64,000 bases of DNA from Candidatus Symbiopectobacterium sp. NZEC151 (GTDB taxonomy: Bacteria > Pseudomonadota > Gammaproteobacteria > Enterobacterales > Enterobacteriaceae): positions 1 through 64,000 of the forward strand of contig NZ_JAGFPE010000002.1 of assembly GCF_025962655.1 (NCBI RefSeq), read 5' to 3'. The position numbers and the translations under genes are program-made. Of this stretch, positions 50,144 to 58,782 are shown piece after piece. The stretch's first letter is position 1; each line of letters starts with the position of its first letter. Below the pieces are notes generated by a model that saw only the letters and a program-made list of their open reading frames with translations, had not been told where the DNA came from and made no database searches.

Positions 50144-50227
50144 TTAAGTCAGGAAAATGCGGATCAGCTCCAAAAACGCTACTAGCGCCTTTAGAACGAT
50201 GATGGCCGATTCTACAATCGCTCTCAT
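50144..50227 (-). CDS. dinQ: DinQ/TisB-like type I toxin peptide (27 aa)
   Basis: The peptide is MRAIVESAIIVLKALVAFLE followed by LIRIFLT, one amphipathic hydrophobic helix. From memory, E. coli DinQ contains AIIVLGALIALLELIRFLL, which aligns almost position for position with AIIVLKALVAFLELIRIFL here; TisB is a more distant look-alike. These peptides insert into the inner membrane and depolarise it. The ATG at 50227 has GGAG 7 nt upstream, but that GGAG is locked in a hairpin. A terminator follows and a complementary sRNA gene precedes. The frame is open to 50395, but the extra residues look random and a 27-codon product fits the family. No clear LexA box or toxin promoter was found. Confidence 0.8.
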   Translation of the reverse strand: MRAIVESAIIVLKALVAFLELIRIFLT

Positions 50228-50233
50228 CCGTTT

Positions 50234-50248
50234 GCTCCGGTTGGGAGC
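50234..50248 (-). promoter_or_regulatory. Hairpin sequestering the toxin Shine-Dalgarno
   Basis: In the toxin mRNA GCTCC-CAACC-GGAGC is a perfect 5-bp GC-rich stem with a 5-nt loop. The 3' arm contains the GGAG Shine-Dalgarno of the 27-aa peptide. Blocked ribosome sites of this kind are known for tisB, where translation needs an upstream standby site that the antisense RNA covers. Confidence 0.7.
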
Positions 50249-50301
50249 GCGATTCCCCTGATCGTTACCTTTACGCTGCCTGCACGAAGGATTATCGCCT
50301 T

Positions 50302-50322
50302 TGTTAGTAACAATTGTCGCGC
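50302..50322 (-). promoter_or_regulatory. Antisense target site in the toxin leader
   Basis: In the toxin mRNA sense this reads GCGCGACAATTGTTACTAAC plus A. It is the inverted copy of 50547-50567, so the predicted sRNA can pair with all 21 positions, using one G-U wobble. It lies 75-95 nt upstream of the toxin start codon, similar to the spacing of the IstR-1 site in tisB mRNA. Confidence 0.75.
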
Positions 50323-50485
50323 TCAGGTCAAGGCACCGAACCAGCACCACCTGTAACCCGGACAGGTCTTTACCTCTCAACATGACTTGTGCCACATAAC
50401 CGTAGCCCTAGAACGCAACCGCATACCAACAACTAGAGAGTAAAAAGCGGCCCTGAGTAACACAATTAACGCACAGTAAACAGGC

Positions 50486-50566
50486 AAAAAAAAACCCAAC
50501 AGCGAAGTTGGGTTTTTTGCTTGCCAAGGTTGGTGGCCTCAGCGCGGCGCGACAATCGTTACTAAC
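50486..50566 (-). ncRNA. Predicted antitoxin sRNA (AgrB/IstR-1-like)
   Basis: The predicted RNA is about 81 nt. It starts near 50566 with GTTAGTAACGATTGTCGCGC, the segment complementary to the toxin leader, and ends in the intrinsic terminator AACCCAAC-TTCGCT-GTTGGGTT plus TTTTTTT. A promoter with a 17-bp spacer is placed so that transcription would start at the complementary segment. The gene lies upstream of the toxin on the same strand and does not overlap the peptide. The terminator also has a T-run on the other strand. No expression evidence is available. Confidence 0.72.
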
Positions 50567-50572
50567 ACATTG

Positions 50573-50601
50573 AGTCTACCTTCTCCATCGGCCGATGACA
50601 A
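50573..50601 (-). promoter_or_regulatory. Promoter of the antitoxin sRNA
   Basis: On the minus strand TTGTCA (5 of 6 to consensus), a 17-bp spacer and TAGACT (4 of 6) are visible. The expected start point, 6-7 nt downstream, falls at 50566-50567, exactly where complementarity to the toxin leader begins. Confidence 0.6.
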
Positions 50602-50689
50602 CTCTACCAGAGAGACGATCATGGTGAGAACGTTGAACCGCGAATCAACAAACGAAGAGCGCTTCTGTTTCCCTATCAAAAATGTCGTA

Positions 50690-51019
50690 TCAATGCGCCA
50701 CCGACTTGGAAAACAGGTTAATCACTATCACGCCCAGGATAATCAGCAACATTCCCAGCATCGCGGGCAAATCGAGTTTTTGGCCGTAGAACAGCCAACT
50801 GACCGTGGCAATCAGCACAATCCCAACCCCTGACCAGATGGCATAAATGATGCCAGTCGGCAGCGTGCGCATAGTCAGAGAAAGGCAATAGAACGACACG
50901 CCATAAAATATCACAGTAATAATGCTGGGCATTAAACGACTAAAGCCATCTGAAAGCTTGAGCGCCGAAGTGGCGATCACTTCCGCCACAATGGCGAGAG
51001 AAAGAAACAGATACGTCAT
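50690..51019 (-). CDS. EmrE-like small multidrug resistance transporter
   Basis: This 109-aa SMR-family exporter has four transmembrane helices. The essential membrane Glu is in VAEVIATSALKLSDGF (residue 13). The conserved GIIYAIWSGVGIVLI and LDLPAMLGMLLIILGVIVIN closely resemble E. coli EmrE (110 aa). The ATG at 51019 is preferred over a TTG two codons upstream. SMR pumps exchange protons for quaternary cations or polyamines; the substrate here is not known. Confidence 0.92.
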   Translation of the reverse strand: MTYLFLSLAIVAEVIATSALKLSDGFSRLMPSIITVIFYGVSFYCLSLTMRTLPTGIIYAIWSGVGIVLIATVSWLFYGQKLDLPAMLGMLLIILGVIVINLFSKSVAH

Positions 51020-51101
51020 AAACAACCGCTACCTTACAAAATCGCGCCCGAGCGCCTTAGCCTTAGAAATCGACCACCATCACCACACTAACACCAATAC
51101 A

Positions 51102-52283
51102 TTACACACCGATGGCATATTTCAGCGCCAGCGTTTTGAGATGTCCCGCGCGCTCAGCCGCCAGCAATGCCATATTTCGGGCAAAGGTCAACGGCGGTAA
51201 ACTATTGCTAAACGCGTTATAAAACAAATCCATGCCATTTTGCATTAACAGATTATCGGCCTTACGCCGGCGCTGATAGCGCAGCAAAACGGCCTCACTG
51301 TGCCAGCACTCCCCCGCATCCCGCGCGCCAGTCACAACCTCAATCAGTGCGTCAGCATCACGATAACCGAGGTTCACGCCCTGCCCGGCGAGCGGATTAA
51401 TGGTATGGGCCGCATCCCCCACCAGGGCGACGCCCTCAGCCACATAGCGTTGTGCATGACGACGCACCAGCGGGAACGACCCGGCGGCAACCGACTTCAC
51501 GGGCCCCAAACGCGCGGGGAAGGTCTCTGCAATCGCGTTGTCCAACTGCGGCAGCGACAGTGATTGAAGCTGACGAATGCGACGCGGACTGTCATACCAT
51601 GCCAACGCGCCCCACGATCCAAACAGCGGCAAAAATGCGCGCGGCCCCTGAGGCGTAAACTGCTGCCAGGTACAATCCTGCTGAGGCTGCTGGGTATCGA
51701 CGGCAATCAACATGCACGATTGCCGATACTGCCATCCATTGATGCCAATGCCCGCCCACTGGCGCACACGCGAGTTGGCACCATCCGCACCGAGAACCAG
51801 AGGCGCGCTCAATGTCTCTCCGCTCTCCAGCGTAATCTGCCAGCACGCTGGCGTGCGAACCATGCTGCGTATCTGCGCGGGGCAACGGATATCACACCGC
51901 TGCTGTTCGGCCAGGCATTGCCACAGCGCCAGTTGCAGTACCCGATTCTCCACCATGAATCCCAATTCGGGCAGGTGCAAGTCGGCGGCGCTGAAAGCAA
52001 CGCGCGCATCATCCCATTCCCAGGTTTCCAATCGGCGATAAGGCGCACAGCGCATCTGCTCAACGCCCGACCACGCCCCCAACGACTTTAACAGTGAAAC
52101 AGAGGCATATCCCAGCGCCGAAACCCGAATATCCGGCGCACTGTCGTCCATAAAGGTAGCGGGGGCCGCCTGCTCCAGCACCGCGACCTGAAAACCGTTG
52201 CGCGCGAGCCCGAGCGCGACTGCGGCACCGACCATCCCGCCACCGACCACGATGGCATCATACCGTTGATTTATTCCGTTCAT
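51102..52283 (-). CDS. ubiF: Ubiquinone biosynthesis hydroxylase UbiF
   Basis: This FAD monooxygenase hydroxylates 2-octaprenyl-3-methyl-6-methoxy-benzoquinol in ubiquinone synthesis. The 393-aa protein has the N-terminal dinucleotide fold IVVGGGMVGAAVALGLARNG, the middle motif GADGANSRVRQWAGI and the C-terminal FAD motif GDAAHTINPLAGQGVNLGYR. It is divergent from miaB, as in E. coli. Confidence 0.95.
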   Translation of the reverse strand: MNGINQRYDAIVVGGGMVGAAVALGLARNGFQVAVLEQAAPATFMDDSAPDIRVSALGYASVSLLKSLGAWSGVEQMRCAPYRRLETWEWDDARVAFSAADLHLPELGFMVENRVLQLALWQCLAEQQRCDIRCPAQIRSMVRTPACWQITLESGETLSAPLVLGADGANSRVRQWAGIGINGWQYRQSCMLIAVDTQQPQQDCTWQQFTPQGPRAFLPLFGSWGALAWYDSPRRIRQLQSLSLPQLDNAIAETFPARLGPVKSVAAGSFPLVRRHAQRYVAEGVALVGDAAHTINPLAGQGVNLGYRDADALIEVVTGARDAGECWHSEAVLLRYQRRRKADNLLMQNGMDLFYNAFSNSLPPLTFARNMALLAAERAGHLKTLALKYAIGV

Positions 52284-52492
52284 CGTGCCTAAACCGACTC
52301 AAACTGTGTGACTGATAGGCACAGTGTACTGGATTTTCGCCAACCGCGTTGACTCTGCGAAAAAACGCTCAACAAATTTCGCGCTCTGGTCACAACCGCA
52401 GCAAAAGATTACAATACGTGCCCCGTCCGTATTTCCGGGCATCTATGATTTGGTAATACGCTTTTTCACCCGCACTGAGTAATGACAAGTCG

Positions 52493-53917
52493 ATGACAAA
52501 GAAACTGCACATTAAAACCTGGGGCTGTCAGATGAATGAGTACGATTCATCCAAGATGGCTGACCTGCTGGAAAGTACACACGGTTATGAGCTGACCGAG
52601 GTGGCCGAAGAGGCTGACGTTCTGCTGCTGAATACCTGTTCTATCCGTGAAAAGGCACAGGAAAAAGTTTTCCATCAACTTGGCCGCTGGAGAGCGCTGA
52701 AAGAGAACAATCCAGACCTGATTATTGGTGTGGGCGGCTGTGTGGCTTCTCAGGAAGGTGAGCATATTCGCGAACGCGCCAGTTATGTCGATCTGATTTT
52801 TGGCCCGCAAACGCTGCACCGCCTGCCAGAGATGATTAACCACGTTCAGGGCACACACAGTCCGGTGGTCGATATCAGCTTCCCGGAAGTCGAAAAATTT
52901 GACCGACTGCCGGAGCCTCGTGCCGAAGGGCCGTCGGCGTTTGTTTCCATCATGGAAGGGTGCAACAAATACTGTTCATTCTGCGTGGTGCCTTATACGC
53001 GCGGTGAAGAAGTCAGCCGCCCCTGCGACGACGTCTTATATGAAATTGCGCAGTTGGCCGCACAAGGGGTACGCGAAGTTAACTTGTTGGGTCAAAACGT
53101 CAACGCCTATCGTGGTGAAAATTTTGATGGCAGCATCTGCTCGTTTGCCGATTTGCTGCGTCTGGTGGCCGCGATAGACGGCATCGACCGCCTCCGCTTT
53201 ATCACCAGTCACCCGATTGAGTTTACCGACGATATCATCAGCGTCTATGAAGATACGCCTGAACTGGTGAGTTTCCTTCATCTGCCGGTGCAGAGCGGTT
53301 CCGATCGCATTCTGACCATGATGAAGCGCCGCCATACCGCGCTGGAATACAAAGCCATTATTCGTAAACTGCGCAGCGCGCGACCGGATATACACATCAG
53401 TTCCGACTTTATTATCGGCTTCCCCGGTGAAACCCAGGAAGATTTTGAACAAACCATGAAACTGATTGGTGACGTCAATTTTGATATGAGTTTTAGCTTT
53501 ATCTACTCCGCGCGTCCGGGAACGCCCGCCGCAGACATGGTTGATGATGTCAGCGAAGAAGAGAAAAAGCAGCGCTTGTATATTCTGCAAGAACGTATCA
53601 GCCAGCAGGCGATGCAGTTCAGCCGTCGCATGTTGGGCAGCATCCAACGCATTCTGGTGGAAGGAACATCACGTAAAAGCGTGATGGAACTGTCAGGCCG
53701 CACGGAAAATAACCGCGTGGTTAACTTCGAAGGCACCCCGGATATGATTGGTAAGTTCGTTGATGTTGAAATTGTCGACGTTCGTCCGAATTCACTGCGC
53801 GGCATGGTTGTCAAAACAGAAGACCAGATGGGCCTGCGCATCAGTGAATCTCCGGCCTCCGTGATTGCACGTACCCGTAAAGAGAACGATATCGGCGTCG
53901 GCATCTACCAACCCTGA
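52493..53917 (+). CDS. miaB: tRNA-2-methylthio-N6-isopentenyladenosine synthase MiaB
   Basis: MiaB is a radical SAM methylthiotransferase acting on A37 of tRNAs. The 474-aa length equals E. coli. The N-terminal domain has the cluster Cys residues in [21 protein letters not shown] and GVGGCVASQ. The radical SAM motif is [16 protein letters not shown] (about 156-171), and the C-terminal TRAM domain covers about 378-441. It starts the miaB-ybeZ-ybeY-corC-lnt gene group. Confidence 0.98.
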   Translation: MTKKLHIKTWGCQMNEYDSSKMADLLESTHGYELTEVAEEADVLLLNTCSIREKAQEKVFHQLGRWRALKENNPDLIIGVGGCVASQEGEHIRERASYVDLIFGPQTLHRLPEMINHVQGTHSPVVDISFPEVEKFDRLPEPRAEGPSAFVSIMEGCNKYCSFCVVPYTRGEEVSRPCDDVLYEIAQLAAQGVREVNLLGQNVNAYRGENFDGSICSFADLLRLVAAIDGIDRLRFITSHPIEFTDDIISVYEDTPELVSFLHLPVQSGSDRILTMMKRRHTALEYKAIIRKLRSARPDIHISSDFIIGFPGETQEDFEQTMKLIGDVNFDMSFSFIYSARPGTPAADMVDDVSEEEKKQRLYILQERISQQAMQFSRRMLGSIQRILVEGTSRKSVMELSGRTENNRVVNFEGTPDMIGKFVDVEIVDVRPNSLRGMVVKTEDQMGLRISESPASVIARTRKENDIGVGIYQP

Positions 53918-54091
53918 TGGATGACCCGCACGGGCGATGCACTCGCCCGTGCACTTGTTAGCCGCGCGTCATCATAGATGTATTGCCACTTGCACCTTTC
54001 CCTGTTACCGATAAATAATTCAATCATCATCTCGCACCTTATTGTTCTCATCACTCACGATGACGAGCGTTGACATACCAAGAGGAATAAT

Positions 54092-55174
54092 TTGAACGTT
54101 ACGATAAAAGAGATTGCCCTCGAACCCGCTGATAATAAACGCCTGCTCAACCTGTGCGGCCCCTTTGATAGCAATATCAAACAGTTGGAGCGCCGTCTCG
54201 GAATCGAAATCAACCGTCGAGACAACACATTCAAACTGGTCGGAAAAGGCCTGTGCATTGAGGCAGCGGCAGATATTCTGCAACGTCTCTATGTTGATAC
54301 CGCGCCCGTGCGTGGCGTGGAAGGCGATATCGATCCTGAGCAGATTCATCTGGCGATCAAAGAATCGGGCGTACTGGAGCAAAGCGCCGAGAGCGTGCCG
54401 GATTTTGGCAAGGCAATCAACATTCGCACCAAACGTGGCATCATCAAGCCGCGCACGCCGAATCAGGCGCAGTATATCGCCAACATCCTCGACCATGATA
54501 TCACCTTCGGCGTAGGCCCTGCGGGAACGGGGAAAACCTATCTGGCGGTCGCTGCTGCGGTGGATGCGCTCGAACGTCAGGATATCCGCCGCATTTTGTT
54601 AACGCGCCCGGCCGTTGAAGCGGGGGAAAAACTCGGCTTTCTGCCCGGTGATTTGAGCCAAAAGGTCGATCCTTACCTGCGCCCACTCTACGATGCATTA
54701 TTCGAAATGCTGGGGTTTGAGCGCGTGGAAAAACTCATTGAGCGCAACGTGATTGAAGTAGCACCGTTAGCCTATATGCGCGGCCGTACCCTGAACGACG
54801 CCTTTATCATCCTCGATGAGAGCCAGAACACCACGCTCGAACAGATGAAAATGTTCCTGACCCGTATTGGCTTCAATTCCAAGGCAGTGATTACCGGTGA
54901 CATCACTCAGATTGACCTGCCACGCAATATGAAATCGGGGTTGCGCCACGCCATTGACGTATTGGCCAATGTGGAAGAGATCAGCTTTAACTTCTTTCAC
55001 AGTGAAGATGTGGTACGCCATCCGGTGGTCGCGCGCATCGTCAACGCCTATGAAGCCTGGGAAGAAGCCGATCAGAAACGTCGCGCCACGCAGGCCGAAG
55101 AGCGCAAACGCGAAGCACAAGCAGCCAGTGCACCCGCCGTATCAGAGGCGGGTGATAAGCAGGAGTCACAATGA
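54092..55174 (+). CDS. ybeZ: PhoH-like ATPase YbeZ
   Basis: YbeZ is a PhoH-family NTPase that works with the endoribonuclease YbeY in RNA/ribosome metabolism. A TTG start at 54092 gives (M)[18 protein letters not shown], and AGAGGAA lies upstream. The 360-aa protein has Walker A in [17 protein letters not shown] (about 144-160) and Walker B in [11 protein letters not shown] (about 238-248). The C-terminal tail is Arg/Glu/Ala-rich. It overlaps ybeY by 4 nt. Confidence 0.96.
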   Translation: MNVTIKEIALEPADNKRLLNLCGPFDSNIKQLERRLGIEINRRDNTFKLVGKGLCIEAAADILQRLYVDTAPVRGVEGDIDPEQIHLAIKESGVLEQSAESVPDFGKAINIRTKRGIIKPRTPNQAQYIANILDHDITFGVGPAGTGKTYLAVAAAVDALERQDIRRILLTRPAVEAGEKLGFLPGDLSQKVDPYLRPLYDALFEMLGFERVEKLIERNVIEVAPLAYMRGRTLNDAFIILDESQNTTLEQMKMFLTRIGFNSKAVITGDITQIDLPRNMKSGLRHAIDVLANVEEISFNFFHSEDVVRHPVVARIVNAYEAWEEADQKRRATQAEERKREAQAASAPAVSEAGDKQESQ

Positions 55175-55638
55175 GTCAGGTTATTCTCGATTTACAAATC
55201 GCCAGCGACAACAGCGCAGGGCTGCCCAGCGAACAGGATTTTCAACGTTGGCTGGAGGCGGTACTGCCGCAGTTTCAGCCAGAAGCGGAAGTGACCATTC
55301 GTATCGTTGATGAAGCGGAAAGCCACGAACTGAATCACACCTATCGTGGCAAAGACAAACCCACCAACGTGCTCTCTTTTCCGTTCGAAGCGCCGCCGGA
55401 AGTTGAGCTGTCGTTATTGGGCGATCTGATCATTTGCCGCCAGGTGGTGGAGCAGGAAGCCATTGAACAGCAAATCACCGCAGAATCCCACTGGGCACAT
55501 ATGGTGATTCACGGTTGTCTGCATCTGCTGGGTTATGATCACATCGAGGACGACGAAGCGGAAGAGATGGAAGCGTTGGAAACCGAGATCATGCAGCAAA
55601 TGGGCTATGCGGACCCTTATCTGTCTGAAAAAGAGTGA
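55171..55638 (+). CDS. ybeY: rRNA maturation endoribonuclease YbeY
   Basis: YbeY is a zinc endoribonuclease required for 16S rRNA 3'-end maturation. The 155-aa protein (155 in E. coli) has the zinc motif [15 protein letters not shown] (three His, about 110-124) and the conserved [16 protein letters not shown]. It is translationally coupled to ybeZ. Confidence 0.98.
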   Translation: MSQVILDLQIASDNSAGLPSEQDFQRWLEAVLPQFQPEAEVTIRIVDEAESHELNHTYRGKDKPTNVLSFPFEAPPEVELSLLGDLIICRQVVEQEAIEQQITAESHWAHMVIHGCLHLLGYDHIEDDEAEEMEALETEIMQQMGYADPYLSEKE

Positions 55639-55647
55639 GCCAACAGG

Positions 55648-55670
55648 CCTGCAACTCGAATTATTTAGGG
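55648..55670. repeat. Solo end of the YPAL-like repeat
   Basis: CCTGCAACTCGAATTATTTA plus GGG matches the right end of the repeat at 5950-6145 with one mismatch. The rest of the element is absent. It lies 10 nt past the ybeY stop codon. It may be a remnant of a decayed copy. Confidence 0.6.
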
Positions 55671-55928
55671 CACACGTTGTTCTGTTATTGCGAAAAGTAC
55701 AGTAGATTACGACAAGCCTCGGCTTTTTCATGATGATGTATTTTCCATTATGGTGCCATTTCCGTCATCATAGCTTCACGGCGTTATGGTTAAACATAAC
55801 GCCACGCGCGGTTAGCACCGTGCACCTTAATGTCAACCCGCCCGCGCGCCCTGATGGTCTTATGGCGTATGCCCCTTTTGCGTGGTTGATGATGATTGAC
55901 TAACCAGAGAGACAGTAAATAAAACGCC

Positions 55929-56807
55929 ATGAGCGACGACCATTCTCAAAACAGCGATAGCCCCAGTCCCAAGAAAGGATTCTTCTCACTGATCCTTAAC
56001 CAGCTTTTTCATGGTGAACCCAAGGATCGTAGTGACCTCCTCGCCTTTATTCGTGATTCCGAACAAAACGATCTGATCGATCCCGACACCCGCGACATGC
56101 TCGAAGGGGTGATGGATATCGGAGAGCAGCGCGTGCGAGATATCATGATCCCCCGTTCGCAAATGATCACGCTGAAGCACAATCAGACACTGGAAGAGTG
56201 TCTGGATGTGATTATCGAATCGGCACATTCGCGTTTCCCGGTGATCAGTGAAGACAAGGACCATATTGAAGGCATCCTGATGGCCAAGGATCTGCTGCCG
56301 TTTATGCGCAGCGATGCCGCGCCGTTCAGCATGGAACAGGTGTTGCGTCCCGCGGTCGTGGTGCCGGAAAGCAAACGCGTGGACCGCATGCTGCACGAGT
56401 TCCGTTCGCTGCGTTATCACATGGCTATCGTCATCGATGAGTTTGGCGGTGTTTCTGGTCTGGTCACCATTGAAGATATTCTTGAGCTGATCGTTGGCGA
56501 AATTGAAGATGAGTACGACGACGAGGAAGATCGCGATATCCGTCAACTGAACCGACACACCTACACCGTGCGCGCGTTAACACCGATTGAAGATTTCAAT
56601 GAGGTGTTTGGCACGCAGTTCAGCGATGAAGAAGTGGACACCATCGGCGGGCTGGTGATGCAAGCCTTCGGCCATCTGCCGGCGCGTGGTGAAACCATCG
56701 ACATCAACGGTTACCTGTTCAAAGTTGCCATGGCGGACAGCCGACGTATTATTCAGGCTCATGTCAGAATCCCTGACGAAGCGCATCAACCAACACTGGA
56801 ACCCTAA
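55929..56807 (+). CDS. corC: CBS-domain protein CorC (YbeX)
   Basis: This 292-aa protein (E. coli 292) has two CBS domains (about 65-190) with [20 protein letters not shown] and [20 protein letters not shown], and a C-terminal CorC/HlyC domain (about 205-285). It is implicated in Mg2+/Co2+ efflux and 70S ribosome/rRNA functions. It is separated from ybeY by 290 bp that contains only a repeat end, but is on the same strand and precedes lnt. Confidence 0.97.
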   Translation: MSDDHSQNSDSPSPKKGFFSLILNQLFHGEPKDRSDLLAFIRDSEQNDLIDPDTRDMLEGVMDIGEQRVRDIMIPRSQMITLKHNQTLEECLDVIIESAHSRFPVISEDKDHIEGILMAKDLLPFMRSDAAPFSMEQVLRPAVVVPESKRVDRMLHEFRSLRYHMAIVIDEFGGVSGLVTIEDILELIVGEIEDEYDDEEDRDIRQLNRHTYTVRALTPIEDFNEVFGTQFSDEEVDTIGGLVMQAFGHLPARGETIDINGYLFKVAMADSRRIIQAHVRIPDEAHQPTLEP

Positions 56808-56814
56808 TTCGACA

Positions 56815-58344
56815 ATGTCTGTCATGTCTGTTTTACGACGCCAGCGGGTGCGTATCCTGCTGGCGCTGTTCTGCGGTGCCTGGGGCACCCTGGCATTTTC
56901 GCCGTTTGATTTCTGGCCTGCCGCACTGGTTTCGCTGTGCGGATTGCAAGCCCTGACGCTGAACAGAACCTGGCGGCAATCCGCCGCCATTGGTTTTAGC
57001 TGGGGCTTTGGCCTGTTTGGCAGCGGAGTGAACTGGGTGTACGTCAGCATCGCCGAGTTCGGCGGCATGCCGGAAGCCATTAATGTATTTCTGGTGGTAC
57101 TGCTGGCGCTGTATCTGTCGCTTTATCCCGCGCTCTTCGCGGGGCTGTTAACGCGCATTTGGCCGCGAACGACGCTGGTGCGCCTGATCGTGGTCGCGCC
57201 AGTACTGTGGCAGTTCACTGAGTGGTTGCGCGGTTGGGTACTCACCGGCTTTCCCTGGCTACAATTTGGCTACAGCCAGATTGACGGGCCGCTGCAAGGC
57301 CTGGCACCGCTGCTAGGGGTTGACGGTATCAATCTCTTGTTGGTGATCATTGCCGGACTGCTGGTCTTTGGTACCGCACGACGCAAAACCCTCCCTCTTT
57401 ATTGCGCTATCGCGTTACTGGTGCTCCCGTGGCCGCTGAAATTTATCCACTGGTTCACACCTCAGCCCGAGCGCGCGGTCAACGTTGCGCTGGTGCAAGG
57501 CAATATTGCCCAAGCGCAAAAGTGGGATCCGAATGCACTGCAACAGATTCTGAATATCTACCGCGACGCCACGCAACCTTATCTGGATAAAGCGCCAATC
57601 GTTATCTGGCCAGAATCGGCTATCCCAGATGTGGAGACGCGTCAGCAAGACTACCTGCACCAGATCGACGACCTGCTGCGCGCGCACAACAGCAGTCTGG
57701 TCACCGGGGTTGTGGATGCACGCCGTCGCACAAACGAGCAGGTTGACTTCTACAACAGCATTATCGTGCTGGGTGGTAACGAGCCGTACCGCTATCCCAG
57801 CGCTAACCGCTACAACAAGAACCATCTGGTGCCGTTTGGTGAGTTCGTGCCGTTGGAAACGCTGTTACGGCCGTTGGCACCGTTCTTCGATCTGCCGATG
57901 TCTTCGTTTAGCCGCGGCCCTTACCAACAGCCTCAGCTCATGGTAAACGGTATACGGATGACGGCCACGGTGTGCTATGAAATTATTCTCGGCCAACAAG
58001 TGCGCGATAACTTCCAGCCTGATACCGATATGCTGCTGACCATATCCAACGATGCCTGGTTTGGTCGTTCTATCGGCCCATGGCAGCATTTCCAGATGGC
58101 CCGCATGCGTGCTCTGGAATTAGGGCGTCCGCTGCTGCGGGCGACCAACAATGGCGTGACTGCCGTGATTGGCCCTCAGGGTGAAATCAGTGCCGAACTG
58201 CCGCAGTTTACGCGCAAAGTGCTGCTCACCAAGGTGACACCAACCACCGGCATCACCCCCTACGCTCGCTTTGGTGCCTGGCCGATGTGGATCATTCTCG
58301 CCGTACTGGCCGGTATTGCCTGCGTCACCCGTCTGCGTCGTTAA
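56815..58344 (+). CDS. lnt: Apolipoprotein N-acyltransferase
   Basis: Lnt adds the third acyl chain to lipoproteins in the inner membrane. The start at 56815 gives [20 protein letters not shown], and a second ATG lies 3 codons later. The frame is open further upstream but overlaps corC. The 509-aa protein (512 in E. coli) has an N-terminal region of about six membrane helices and a nitrilase domain with catalytic Glu (WPESAIPD), Lys ([14 protein letters not shown]) and Cys (TVCYEIIL). It is 7 nt after corC. Confidence 0.97.
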   Translation: MSVMSVLRRQRVRILLALFCGAWGTLAFSPFDFWPAALVSLCGLQALTLNRTWRQSAAIGFSWGFGLFGSGVNWVYVSIAEFGGMPEAINVFLVVLLALYLSLYPALFAGLLTRIWPRTTLVRLIVVAPVLWQFTEWLRGWVLTGFPWLQFGYSQIDGPLQGLAPLLGVDGINLLLVIIAGLLVFGTARRKTLPLYCAIALLVLPWPLKFIHWFTPQPERAVNVALVQGNIAQAQKWDPNALQQILNIYRDATQPYLDKAPIVIWPESAIPDVETRQQDYLHQIDDLLRAHNSSLVTGVVDARRRTNEQVDFYNSIIVLGGNEPYRYPSANRYNKNHLVPFGEFVPLETLLRPLAPFFDLPMSSFSRGPYQQPQLMVNGIRMTATVCYEIILGQQVRDNFQPDTDMLLTISNDAWFGRSIGPWQHFQMARMRALELGRPLLRATNNGVTAVIGPQGEISAELPQFTRKVLLTKVTPTTGITPYARFGAWPMWIILAVLAGIACVTRLRR

Positions 58345-58352
58345 CGTTATCA

Positions 58353-58376
58353 CCGGCAGGCGTTGTCTGCCGGTTT
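58353..58376 (+). terminator. lnt terminator
   Basis: CCGGCAG-GCGTTGT-CTGCCGG is followed by TTT. The hairpin starts 8 nt after the lnt stop. The T-run is short. Confidence 0.7.
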
Positions 58377-58538
58377 CCCGCCAATACCTGCCATACCTTT
58401 GCGTAATACCTGCCATCGCCCATTTGCATAATTGGCACATCATTTGCTTATTATTCATTGAATAACAGAGTGTAACGGGATGATTCCGTTGTTTGCTCTC
58501 TGAAAACCAGCGAAAAAGCACCTTAACAGGGCAATCAG

Positions 58539-58555
58539 CGCACCAAAATAGTGCC
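58539..58555 (+). promoter_or_regulatory. Candidate NtrC box 1 upstream of gltI
   Basis: CGCACCAAAATAGTGCC matches the NtrC consensus TGCACCAACATGGTGCA at 13 of 17 positions. It lies about 235 bp upstream of gltI. Its centre is 29 bp from box 2, close to the roughly 32-bp spacing of the strong glnA sites. Confidence 0.6.
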
Positions 58556-58567
58556 AAACGATTTTAG

Positions 58568-58584
58568 TGCAGTGATTTAGTGCA
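58568..58584 (+). promoter_or_regulatory. Candidate NtrC box 2 upstream of gltI
   Basis: TGCAGTGATTTAGTGCA matches NtrC consensus at 11 of 17 positions, with both ends (TGCA and GTGCA) intact. It overlaps a direct repeat of TTTAGTGCAGT (58563-58573 and 58576-58586). Confidence 0.5.
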
Positions 58585-58782
58585 GTTGAGTTCTCAAAAG
58601 ACAAACAAATTTATTTCATTTTGTTCACAATCGGCTATTTTTTAAAGATAAAGGCAAGTACTCGCTCTTTTATGGTGCATAGCCCGTCGCACCCAAGAGA
58701 GCGCTCTATCGGCATGATTGAATTCGCAACCGCCTTAGCGTCATAGCGACTGCCGTCATCACAACAGCAAAGGAGTTACAAC

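Larger units (their letters stand above)
58377..58782. other. gltI upstream control region
   Basis: These 406 bp have no supported gene. They contain two candidate NtrC boxes (58539-58584), an AT-rich tract (58600-58660) and the gltI Shine-Dalgarno GGAG about 7 nt before the start. I searched for a sigma-54 element (GG-N10-GC) between the boxes and gltI and found only an imperfect one with a 9-nt spacing (about 58662-58674). Confidence 0.5.

Noticed and set aside
50351-50365. CTGT-N7-ACAG near-palindrome as a LexA box
   Set aside because: The spacer is 7 instead of 8, which breaks the LexA half-site geometry. It may simply be an RNA hairpin in the toxin leader.
50228-50395. In-frame N-terminal extension that would make the toxin an 83-aa protein
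   Set aside because: The extra residues look random, the best ribosome site is directly before the 27-codon frame, and known toxins of this type are 27-29 aa. The extension would also run through the antisense target.
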